This document shows, one piece after another, positions 17,097-24,232 of a DNA stretch of 64,000 nucleotides. Source of the DNA: Nocardia brasiliensis ATCC 700358 (GTDB taxonomy: Bacteria > Actinomycetota > Actinomycetes > Mycobacteriales > Mycobacteriaceae); the NCBI RefSeq assembly GCF_000250675.2, contig NC_018681.1, positions 1,364,001 through 1,428,000 of the forward strand, written 5' to 3'. Position numbers and translations under genes: made by a program. The notes beneath the pieces are model-generated. The model saw nothing but the letters and a program-made list of their open reading frames with translations. It was not told the DNA's origin and made no database searches. The first letter of the stretch is position 1. The number at the start of each line of letters is the position of its first letter.

Positions 17097-17906
17097 ATGG
17101 AGATTTCAGGCAAGGTTGCCATCGTCACGGGGGCGGGCGCGGGGATCGGGGCGGCGCTGGCGAAGGCGCTCGTCGCCGCCGGGGCTCGGGTGGTGCTCGC
17201 CGACCTCGATGCCGCCAGTGCGACCCGCGTTGCCGAATCGCTCGGCGCGGGCGCGGTCGCGATGGGTGGGGACGTCACCGACGAGCAGGTGATTCGCGGC
17301 TTGATCGAACGCGCCGCGACCGAATTCGGCCCGGTGGACCTGTATTTCGCAAATGCGGGGATCGGCGGTGGCGGCGGCTTGGACAGCACCGACGCGCAGT
17401 GGGCCGCCGCGCTAGAGGTCAATGTGCTCGCCCACGTGCGGGCCGCTCGCCTGCTGGTCCCCGAATGGTCCGCGCGCGGTGGCGGATACTTCGTTTCCAC
17501 CGCGTCGGCGGCGGGCCTGCTGACCCAACTCGGTTCAGCCCCTTACGCGGTCTCCAAACACGCCGCCGTCGGCTTCGCCGAGTGGCTGTCGGTTACCTAC
17601 GGCGACAAGGGAATTCGAGTCAGCTGCCTGTGCCCGATGGGTGTCGACACCCAACTCCTGCACACCGGCCTGGTCCCGGGGGAATTCACCGCCGACGCCG
17701 AGCTCGCCGTGAAAGCGGTGACCACCGCGGGCCCGGTCCTCTCCCCGGACGAGGTGGCCGAGGTCGTCCTGGCAGCCCTCGACGCCGAACACTTCCTGAT
17801 CCTGCCCCACCCCGAGGTCCTGAAGATGTACCGCTACAAGGGCGCCGACTACGACCGCTGGCTGGACGGCATGCGCCGCTTCCAAGCCACCCTGCGCGCG
17901 ACGTAG
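17097..17906 (+). CDS. Short-chain dehydrogenase/reductase
   Basis: A 269-residue classical SDR. The cofactor motif TGAGAGIGAAL is at residues 11-21, the NAG motif is in FANAGIGG, and the catalytic set is Ser in VSTASAAG with Tyr and Lys in YAVSK. An acidic residue after beta strand 2 (LADLDAAS) favours NAD(H). A C-terminal extension (YRYKGADYDRWLDGMRR) is common in actinobacterial members. The substrate is unknown. A palindromic repeat element follows the gene. Confidence 0.9.
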   Translation: MEISGKVAIVTGAGAGIGAALAKALVAAGARVVLADLDAASATRVAESLGAGAVAMGGDVTDEQVIRGLIERAATEFGPVDLYFANAGIGGGGGLDSTDAQWAAALEVNVLAHVRAARLLVPEWSARGGGYFVSTASAAGLLTQLGSAPYAVSKHAAVGFAEWLSVTYGDKGIRVSCLCPMGVDTQLLHTGLVPGEFTADAELAVKAVTTAGPVLSPDEVAEVVLAALDAEHFLILPHPEVLKMYRYKGADYDRWLDGMRRFQATLRAT

Positions 17907-17922
17907 TCGCACCAGTTCCGAC

Positions 17923-17996
17923 TCCCCGCACCCCTTCCGTCTTCCCGCACCCGCTGCGGCCTGGCATAGCGGGTGCGGGAACGCAGAAGGGGTGCG
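17923..17996. repeat. Palindromic intergenic repeat, copy 2
   Basis: Second copy, between two same-strand genes. The left arm starts CCCCGCACCCCTTCCGTCTT. The loop differs from the other copies (GCGGCCTGGCAT), and the right arm is clipped at its end (GGGGTGCGTTCT instead of GGGGTGCGGG). Confidence 0.85.
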
Positions 17997-18030
17997 TTCT
18001 AGGTCAGCACCTTCCTTCAACACCCCCGAG

Positions 18031-18039
18031 TTATCCACA
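18031..18039. promoter_or_regulatory. TTATCCACA, DnaA-box-like nonamer
   Basis: A perfect match to the classical DnaA box, 52 bp before the AbiEi-like gene. It is single and there is no dnaA/dnaN context, so it is not an origin. It may be a regulatory site of the downstream gene. Confidence 0.4.
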
Positions 18040-18090
18040 ATTGCTTCCTGGCCGGTGGTCGGCGGGGGCCGATCGGACGAGCATGTCGCC

Positions 18091-19083
18091 ATGGGCGAGA
18101 TTCAACGGCGGCAAAACGCACTCGTAGACGGCTATACCGATCACGACATCCGTCGGCGCTATCGCGGTAGCCGGTGGCATCGACTGCGTCGTGGCTGCTA
18201 TGTCGAGGCCGCGGAGTTCGACGGCCTCGACTCGATCGATCGACACAGGCTGCTGATCGATTCGACCCTGCCGGCGCTGGCCCACGATGCGATCGTCAGC
18301 CACCAGTCCGCGGCGGTGCTGTACGGATTGCCGCTGTGGGCAACGCCATTGGACCTGGTGCACGTCACCAGGGATCGGTGTAACGGCGGGCGAGTTCGGC
18401 ACGCGATGAAGGTGCACTGCGCCCCGATATCGGATGGTGTCGTCGAGATCGACGGGTATTGGGTCACTACCCCGGCACGAACCGTGGTCGATCTGGCTCG
18501 CACCTTGCCGTGCGAGCAAGCGGTAGTCGTCGGTGACGCAGCCATGCGCACGCTGGGCATCACGCCCACCGAATTGGCAACGGAGCTGGCACTCGCCGCT
18601 CGACGCCGCGGGATAACGCAGGCGCACAGAACAATCGGCTTGCTCGACGGGCACAGCGAGAGCGTCGGCGAATCGCGCAGCCGGGTGATGTTTCACCGAA
18701 ACGGGTTATCGATTCCGGCTCAACAAGGGCAATTGTTCACCGCGACAGGCAAACTCTTGGGCCGTGTCGATTTCTACGACGCGGCCGCCGGGGTCGTGGG
18801 CGAATTCGACGGCAGGGTCAAATACGGCAGGCTGCTGAAACCGGGCCAAGAGCCGGCCGACGCACTTTTCGAGGAGAAGCTTCGCGAGGACGCGATCCGC
18901 GAGACCGGAATGCTGATGGTCCGCTGGACGTGGCAGGACCTCGACGGCACTGCGGCAGCGCTGCGCTGGCAACGCGCCGTCGAGCGGGCCCGGCGAATGC
19001 CGCCGCCCCGCGTCACCCTTACCCCCGCGGCGCTCCCTGAAGGGCTCCGGCCGGAGGTTCACCCCGTGCCGATGCGCCCCTGA
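18091..19083 (+). CDS. AbiEi-antitoxin-like / PD-(D/E)XK nuclease-like protein
   Basis: A 330-residue protein of a lineage-specific actinobacterial type. Residues 15-165 resemble the AbiEi antitoxin family, with a DNA-binding N-terminal part then VSHQSAAVLYGLPLW and WVTTPARTVVDLART. The C-terminal part begins with SESVGESRSRVMF and has VDFY (Asp227) and EFDGRVKY (Glu238, Asp240, Lys244), the order of a PD-(D/E)XK or DUF559-like nuclease core. No AbiEii-type toxin gene is adjacent. ATG 18091 is chosen because the upstream open frame runs into the repeat element. Cellular role unknown. Confidence 0.75.
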   Translation: MGEIQRRQNALVDGYTDHDIRRRYRGSRWHRLRRGCYVEAAEFDGLDSIDRHRLLIDSTLPALAHDAIVSHQSAAVLYGLPLWATPLDLVHVTRDRCNGGRVRHAMKVHCAPISDGVVEIDGYWVTTPARTVVDLARTLPCEQAVVVGDAAMRTLGITPTELATELALAARRRGITQAHRTIGLLDGHSESVGESRSRVMFHRNGLSIPAQQGQLFTATGKLLGRVDFYDAAAGVVGEFDGRVKYGRLLKPGQEPADALFEEKLREDAIRETGMLMVRWTWQDLDGTAAALRWQRAVERARRMPPPRVTLTPAALPEGLRPEVHPVPMRP

Positions 19084-19163
19084 CTCCCCGCACCCCTTCC
19101 GTCTTCCCGCACCCGCTATGCCATGCCACAGTGGGTGCGGGGAGACGGAAGGGGTGCGGGAAA
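19084..19163. repeat. Palindromic intergenic repeat, copy 3
   Basis: Third copy, beginning directly at the stop codon of the AbiEi-like gene. The left arm CCCCGCACCCCTTCCGTCTT and the right arm (ending GGGGTGCGGG at 19160) give about 30 paired bases around a loop with ATGCCATGCC. This copy is the closest to the consensus. Confidence 0.85.
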
Positions 19164-19237
19164 GTGGGGGTGTGATGTCACGTGGGGGAAACATTGCCGG
19201 GGGTTTGCCGTAAAGAACGGCGACTAGTTGTTTACCT

Positions 19238-20632
19238 ATGGGAGAGGCGGCGCATTCTGTCGATCGCAGGTTGCCGTTCGGGCGGCAGCTGACCTTCGGC
19301 ATCCAGCATGTTCTGATCATGTACACCGGGTGCATCACCGTGCCGCTGGTGTTCGGGGCGGCGGTGGGTCTGGACCGGAGCACGGTCGGGCTGCTGATCA
19401 GCGCGGACCTGCTGATCGCCGGGGTGATCACGCTGGTGCAGAGCCTGGGCCTCGGCAAACTCGCGGGCGCGCGGCTGCCCATCATCTGCGGGGCGACGTT
19501 CATCGCGCTGGATCCGATGGTGTTGATCGCCAAGGAGTACGGGCTGGCCGCGGTGTACGGGTCGATGATGATCGGCGGTGTGGTCGGGATGGCGCTGGCC
19601 TGGCCGTTCGCCCGGATGGCCCGGTTCTTTCCGCCGCTGGTATCCGGGACGGTGCTCACCATCGTCGGGGTCTCGCTGATCGGATCGGCCGGCCGGCTGA
19701 TCATCGGGAACGACCCGTCGGCGCCGTCGTTCGCCGCGCCGTCCCATATCGGACTCGCGGCCGTGGTGGTGGTGCTCGCGGTCGGCTTCATGTGCGTCGC
19801 GCGCGGGATGTGGTCGCAGCTCGGGGTGTTGTTCGCACTGGCGGTCGGGATCGCGCTCGCGGTGCCGATGGGGCTGGTGGTCACCGACGGCATCGGGAAC
19901 GCCGCCTGGGTGGGCCTGCCTGAACCGTTCCATTTCGGGGCCCCGCAGTTTCCGATCGCGGCGGTGGTCGCGATGAGCATCGTGATGGCGATCGTGTTCG
20001 CCGAGTCGACGGCGAGCATGCTGGCGATCAGCGAGATCACCGGAAAACCGGTCGGCAGAGCCGATTTGGCGCGCGGCCTGATCGGTGACGGACTCTCCGG
20101 CGTGCTGGGCGGTGTGTTCACCGCGTTCGTGGATTCGATGTTCAACCAGAATGTCGGAGCGGTCGCGGCGACCCGGGTGCACAGCCGCTACGTGACCGCG
20201 ACCAGCGGCGCGATCCTGGTGGTGCTCGGGGTGCTGCCGCGTTTGGGGGAGGTCGTCGCGGCGGTGCCCAAACCGGTGGTCGGCGGGGTCGGGCTGGTCC
20301 TGTTCGCGACGATCGCCATCGTCGGCATCGACACCCTGCGCAAGGCCGAACTCGGCGACCGGGTCAACGCCGTCATCGTCGCCACCTCGCTCGGCGTCGG
20401 GCTGGTGCCGGTGCTGGCGAAAGGCATGTTCGACAAGTTCCCGTCGTCGGTGCAGATCCTGCTGGACAGCGGTATCGCGATGGGCGCGGTCACCGTTTTC
20501 ACGCTGAACCTGCTGTTCAACCACAGCCGGATCGGCGTGTACGCGCGGCGCGACGAAGTGCCTGAGCTGATCGATGAGCCCGCCGCGCAACTGGATTCGC
20601 CCCCGATCGCAACCGGCACCGCACCGGCCTAG
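19238..20632 (+). CDS. NCS2 family nucleobase:cation symporter (xanthine/uracil permease type)
   Basis: A 464-residue protein with 12-14 hydrophobic segments. It has the NCS2 features FGIQHVLIMYTGCITVPLVFG at the N-terminus (residues 20-40), FAESTASMLAISEITGKPV in the substrate region and GDGLSGVLGGVFTAF after it. The final segment also fits (LNLLFNH). The family imports xanthine, uric acid or uracil with protons; the uric acid/xanthine branch seems more likely but is not proven. It follows the third palindromic repeat and is convergent with the benzoate transporter-like gene, 46 bp apart. Confidence 0.88.
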   Translation: MGEAAHSVDRRLPFGRQLTFGIQHVLIMYTGCITVPLVFGAAVGLDRSTVGLLISADLLIAGVITLVQSLGLGKLAGARLPIICGATFIALDPMVLIAKEYGLAAVYGSMMIGGVVGMALAWPFARMARFFPPLVSGTVLTIVGVSLIGSAGRLIIGNDPSAPSFAAPSHIGLAAVVVVLAVGFMCVARGMWSQLGVLFALAVGIALAVPMGLVVTDGIGNAAWVGLPEPFHFGAPQFPIAAVVAMSIVMAIVFAESTASMLAISEITGKPVGRADLARGLIGDGLSGVLGGVFTAFVDSMFNQNVGAVAATRVHSRYVTATSGAILVVLGVLPRLGEVVAAVPKPVVGGVGLVLFATIAIVGIDTLRKAELGDRVNAVIVATSLGVGLVPVLAKGMFDKFPSSVQILLDSGIAMGAVTVFTLNLLFNHSRIGVYARRDEVPELIDEPAAQLDSPPIATGTAPA

Positions 20633-20678
20633 GGTGCACCTGCCTGCCCCGCCGCTGTCGCACCGGCCCCGAACTCGT

Positions 20679-21908
20679 TCACTGCCGCAGCGACAACACT
20701 TTTCGCGCGACCAGTCCGGCGAGCAGTGCCCAGAAGGCGGCGCCGATCCCGGCGAAGCCGACACCCGAGGCGGCGATGAGAAAGGTGATCACGCCTGCCT
20801 CGCGGTGCTTTTCGGAGCTGAGCGCGCCGGTGAGCGCGGCCGCCAAGGTGGTCAGCAGGGCAAGGCCCGCAACGGTTTCCAGCACACCCCTGGGGGCGGT
20901 GGCGATGAACGTGACCACGGCGGCCGAGGCGAGTGTGATGCCGAGGTAGACACTGCCCGCGGTGAAGGTGGCGAGCCAGCGCTTCTTCGGATCGGGATGT
21001 GCGGCGGGCGCGGCGGACAGCGCCGCGCTGATCGCGGCGAGGTTGATGGCGTGGCCGCCCGCGGGCGCGCCGAGGATCGTGCCGAGGCCGGTCACGGTCA
21101 TCGCCGCGCGCCAGGGCACCAGGTAGCCGAACGATTTCATGACCGCGGTGCCCGGAATGTTCTGCGAGGCCATGGTGACGATGTAGAGCGGTATCGAGAC
21201 GCCGACGATCGCCTGCCAATTCCATTGCGGAACAGTCAATTCCACCGTCGGCACCATCGCGGCGAAGTCGAGGTGCCGATGCTGCACGACGATGCTGATG
21301 CCGGAGCCGAGCGCCGCGGTGCCGAAGGCCGCGATCACCGCCCAGCGCTTGGCGAAGCGTTGCAGGATCAGCCAGACCAGGATCACCGGCACCACCACCG
21401 CCGGGCTGGTCTGGACCGCTTTGACCGGCGCCAGGCACAACGGCAGCAGCACGCCGGCGAGCATGGCCTGGGCGATTTCGACCGGAATGGCGGCGACCAG
21501 GTTGCCCAACCGCTGCCACAGGCCGGTGATCACGATCAACACCCCGGTGATCGCGAACGCGCCGACCGCGGCGGGCCAGCCGCCCGCCACCGCACCCGTG
21601 CTCGCGAGCAGCGCCGCGCCGGGGGTGGACCAGGCCAGCGTGATCGGCATCCGATACCGGAAGCTGAGCAGCATCATGCCGATCGCCGGGGTCAGGCACA
21701 CCGCGAGCAGTCCCGACGCCGCCTGCGCCGAACTCGCGCCGACGGCCGTGAGTCCGCTCAGCACCACCGCGAACGAGCTGGTGAAGCCCACCAGCGCGGT
21801 GACCGCGCCCGCGCCGAGCGGTTGTCCGAGCCCGACCGCGGCCCGGTCGGTGGCGGGTGGTTCGTGGTCCTCGACGGGTGCCGCGGGCGCCGGGGAAAGG
21901 TTCGACAT
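20679..21908 (-). CDS. BenE family benzoate/aromatic acid transporter
   Basis: A 409-residue membrane protein with about 12 hydrophobic segments. Its signatures GFTSSFAVVLSGLTAVGAS, MPITLAWSTPGAALL, VASQNIPG-type (VTMASQNIPGTAVMKS) and GAPAGGHAINLAAISAA are typical of BenE. ATG 21908 (MSNLSPAP) is the likely start; an upstream in-frame GTG at 21944 would add 12 residues. BenE transporters take up benzoate by proton symport. No benzoate catabolic gene lies nearby, so the true substrate is open. Confidence 0.88.
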   Translation of the reverse strand: MSNLSPAPAAPVEDHEPPATDRAAVGLGQPLGAGAVTALVGFTSSFAVVLSGLTAVGASSAQAASGLLAVCLTPAIGMMLLSFRYRMPITLAWSTPGAALLASTGAVAGGWPAAVGAFAITGVLIVITGLWQRLGNLVAAIPVEIAQAMLAGVLLPLCLAPVKAVQTSPAVVVPVILVWLILQRFAKRWAVIAAFGTAALGSGISIVVQHRHLDFAAMVPTVELTVPQWNWQAIVGVSIPLYIVTMASQNIPGTAVMKSFGYLVPWRAAMTVTGLGTILGAPAGGHAINLAAISAALSAAPAAHPDPKKRWLATFTAGSVYLGITLASAAVVTFIATAPRGVLETVAGLALLTTLAAALTGALSSEKHREAGVITFLIAASGVGFAGIGAAFWALLAGLVARKVLSLRQ

Positions 21909-22109
21909 TGTGGCGATCCTGCCCGCAACTGGACTGCCAGTCACGGGCCAGTGCGGGGAAACTGGACTGAATTCGGCGGCGGTCGAGGGCTCGCGACGCC
22001 GCCCGCTACCGGCGAGTAGTGCTGGGGTGCAGCCACATTGCCCTGCTCAGATGCGTAATGTTGAGGGCATTCGGTGCGCGAAGGTGCGATTTCTGAACGA
22101 GGAGCTGGG

Positions 22110-22928
22110 TTGAGCGCGGTACTGATCTCGCCGGTGGAGCTTCGAGAAGCCTTGTCGGGCAGGCAAGTTCGCCTACTGGACGTGCGCTGGGCGCTAGGCG
22201 ACCCGGACGGCCCGCAACACTATCTGGCCGGCCACATCCCCGGCGCGGTGTTCGTCGACATGGAAACCGAGCTGGCCGCGCCGCCGTCGCCCGCCCGCGG
22301 CCGGCATCCGCTGCCCGATATCGCGCAGCTGGAGAAGTGCGCGCGCAGCTGGGGAATCCGCCAGGGCGACGCGGTGGTGGTCTACGACGCGACCGGCGGC
22401 ATGGCGGCGGCCCGCGCCTGGTGGCTGCTGCGCTGGGCGGGCATCGCCGACGTGCGGATTCTCGACGGCGGACTGCCCGGGTGGACCAACGCGGACGGCG
22501 CGCTGGCCACCGGCACCGAATCCGATCCGGAACCGGGTGATGTCGAGCTGACTCCGGGGCATCTGCCGGTCATCGACGCCGACGCCGCCGCCCGCTGGCG
22601 CGGCCATCTGCTCGACGCGCGCGCGGGCGAGCGGTATCGCGGCGAGGTCGAGCCGATCGATCCGCGGGCCGGCCACATCCCCGGCGCCGTCAGCGCACCC
22701 ACCGCCGAGAACCTGGATGCCGACGGCCGTTTCCGCGCGCCCGCCGAATTGCGTGACCGTTTCTCGGGATTCACCGACGAGCCGGTCGCGGTGTACTGCG
22801 GCTCGGGCGTCACCGCCGCACATCAGGTCGCGGCGCTGGCCGTCGCCGGTATCGAGGCGGCGCTGTACCCCGGTTCCTGGTCGCAGTGGTCGAACGACCC
22901 GAAGCGGCCGGTCGCCACGGGAGCCTGA
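22110..22928 (+). CDS. Rhodanese-type sulfurtransferase (thiosulfate/3-mercaptopyruvate)
   Basis: A 272-residue protein with two tandem rhodanese domains. The first is inactive (LLDVRWALGDPDGPQHYLAGHIPGAVFVD). The second carries the active-site cysteine loop CGSGVTAAH. Length and the CGSGVTA loop match 3-mercaptopyruvate/thiosulfate sulfurtransferases. TTG 22110 is chosen as the start because CGAGGAGC lies 6-8 nt upstream; a GTG at 22074 is also in frame. It ends 9 bp before the convergent HNH gene. Confidence 0.9.
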   Translation: MSAVLISPVELREALSGRQVRLLDVRWALGDPDGPQHYLAGHIPGAVFVDMETELAAPPSPARGRHPLPDIAQLEKCARSWGIRQGDAVVVYDATGGMAAARAWWLLRWAGIADVRILDGGLPGWTNADGALATGTESDPEPGDVELTPGHLPVIDADAAARWRGHLLDARAGERYRGEVEPIDPRAGHIPGAVSAPTAENLDADGRFRAPAELRDRFSGFTDEPVAVYCGSGVTAAHQVAALAVAGIEAALYPGSWSQWSNDPKRPVATGA

Positions 22929-22937
22929 CCGGCCGGT

Positions 22938-23642
22938 TCACGGGCAGGTGCGGGCCACCGCCTGCAGGGCCGCGCTGTCCGCCGCGGTCACCGGCAGGTC
23001 GTACCGGGCGGCGGCGGTGAGATACCGGCCCGCGTAGAAGCAGTGGTTGGCCCGCGCCGGCGGCAGCCACTGCGCCGGGGTCTTGTCGCCCTTGGCCTGG
23101 TTGGTGCGGCCTTCGGTGGCGAGCAGGTTGACCTCGAGGTCGTTGGCGAACCGGACCCGCTGCTCCAGCGGCCAGCCGGCCGCGCCCAGATCCCAGGCCG
23201 CGGCCAGCGGATACACGTGATCGATCTGCACGTCGTTCGCATCGGCCTTGGTGAACGAAAGCTGTTTGCCGGTGTACGGATCGTGCAAGGTGCCGCCGAC
23301 CACCACGCAGTTGTTGGTCCCCGGCCGGAAACTCACCTCGACGAGCTGGCGGGCCAGCACGTTGTTGCGGGTGTCGCAGCCGTCGTGCCCGCCGGGCCCG
23401 TCGTGGTCGTCGGACCACGCGGTCCCGAACACGCAGCCCTGTCCGGGTTTGCACCCGCGTTCGTACCCGCCGGGATGCGGCCGATCCGGGACCACGCGCA
23501 CCGCGGCCAGCAGCTGTTCCAGTTCGATCCTGGTCGGGCTGCCCGGAGCGGGCGCTACCGCGCCGACACCCAATTGAGCGCAGCCGACGGCGCACACCAG
23601 CACGAAGAGGCCCACAAGCCAACGCCGAATGTCCGCACCCAT
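22938..23642 (-). CDS. Secreted HNH endonuclease family protein (DUF1524/GmrSD C-terminal type)
   Basis: A 234-residue protein with an N-terminal hydrophobic export signal (WLVGLFVLVCAVGC), possibly a lipoprotein with Cys20. The mature part has the DUF1524-type core: VQIDHVYPLAAAWDLGA, then LEVNLLATEGRTNQAKGDKTP and the closing WLPP. This type is common in actinobacteria as exported nucleases for nutrient scavenging or competition. Several cysteines (CKPGQGC, CDTRNN) suggest disulfides. ATG 23642 is chosen as it places the signal peptide correctly. Confidence 0.87.
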   Translation of the reverse strand: MGADIRRWLVGLFVLVCAVGCAQLGVGAVAPAPGSPTRIELEQLLAAVRVVPDRPHPGGYERGCKPGQGCVFGTAWSDDHDGPGGHDGCDTRNNVLARQLVEVSFRPGTNNCVVVGGTLHDPYTGKQLSFTKADANDVQIDHVYPLAAAWDLGAAGWPLEQRVRFANDLEVNLLATEGRTNQAKGDKTPAQWLPPARANHCFYAGRYLTAAARYDLPVTAADSAALQAVARTCP

Positions 23643-23721
23643 GGCGCCAGATCTACACGTATGGACCGACATTCAGAGAACCCGAGCGGAAGCAGTTGTC
23701 AGGGGGCAGCGCGGGCGACCG

Positions 23722-24084
23722 TCACAGCCAGGCGCGGGCCAGCAGATCGTCGTCGGCGACCGCGCTGGCCCGCGGCGGGAACCGGGTGGCCGAGATCGAT
23801 TCGGCGTTCGCCCCGTCGTGCCCGATCAGCCACGAGCCGCCGCGCTCCTCGCACTCGGCGAGTTTGGCGAAGGTGGCCAGCAGGAAGGTGATGGCCTCGT
23901 GCGGGTCGACGGTGCGGGCCAGGCGCTGCGACTCACCCGGGCGAGACAGGTCCAGCCAGACGCCGGACTGGCCGTCCAACCTCATCCCGACGATCTTCTC
24001 GGCCTTGATGAAGGTGAATTTGCGCCGTTCCCACGGCGTCGTCGGCGTGAAGCTCTGCTCGAGTACCTGGAGCAGAATCGTCAT
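23722..24084 (-). CDS. Conserved hypothetical protein
   Basis: A 120-residue soluble protein with no recognised domain. It opens MTILLQVLEQSFTPTTPWER and contains KAEKIVGMRLDGQSGVWLDL, then an Asp-rich C-terminus. Start ATG 24084 is preceded by GGAGGC. It is divergent from the SNF2 helicase gene with 148 bp between. A longer open frame continues upstream antisense to the helicase but is not coding. Codon bias is strong, so the gene is likely real. Confidence 0.7.
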   Translation of the reverse strand: MTILLQVLEQSFTPTTPWERRKFTFIKAEKIVGMRLDGQSGVWLDLSRPGESQRLARTVDPHEAITFLLATFAKLAECEERGGSWLIGHDGANAESISATRFPPRASAVADDDLLARAWL

Positions 24085-24232
24085 GGCTGCCTCCGCTTCC
24101 GTTGACACCTGACCGCGATTCTTCTGCGATGACCAGCGGATATTCAAGTATGTCCCGCTCCGGCCCAGAAATCCAGAAAAGCGGGATCGCGGTGGCCGCA
24201 GCCGTGTCGGACCCACCTGCTTGGATGGGCTG

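Noticed and set aside
18031..18039. Replication origin signal
   Set aside because: Only one DnaA-box-like nonamer, no cluster, no AT-rich unwinding element and no dnaA/dnaN genes.
20574..22019. Long plus-strand frame opposite the BenE gene
   Set aside because: Low-complexity Arg/Gly/Asp/His product; the minus-strand transporter has clear helices and family motifs.
22929..22940. ACCGGCCGGT palindrome between the sulfurtransferase and HNH genes as a terminator
   Set aside because: It has no loop, so it cannot form a stable RNA hairpin; such short G/C palindromes are common by chance at this base composition.
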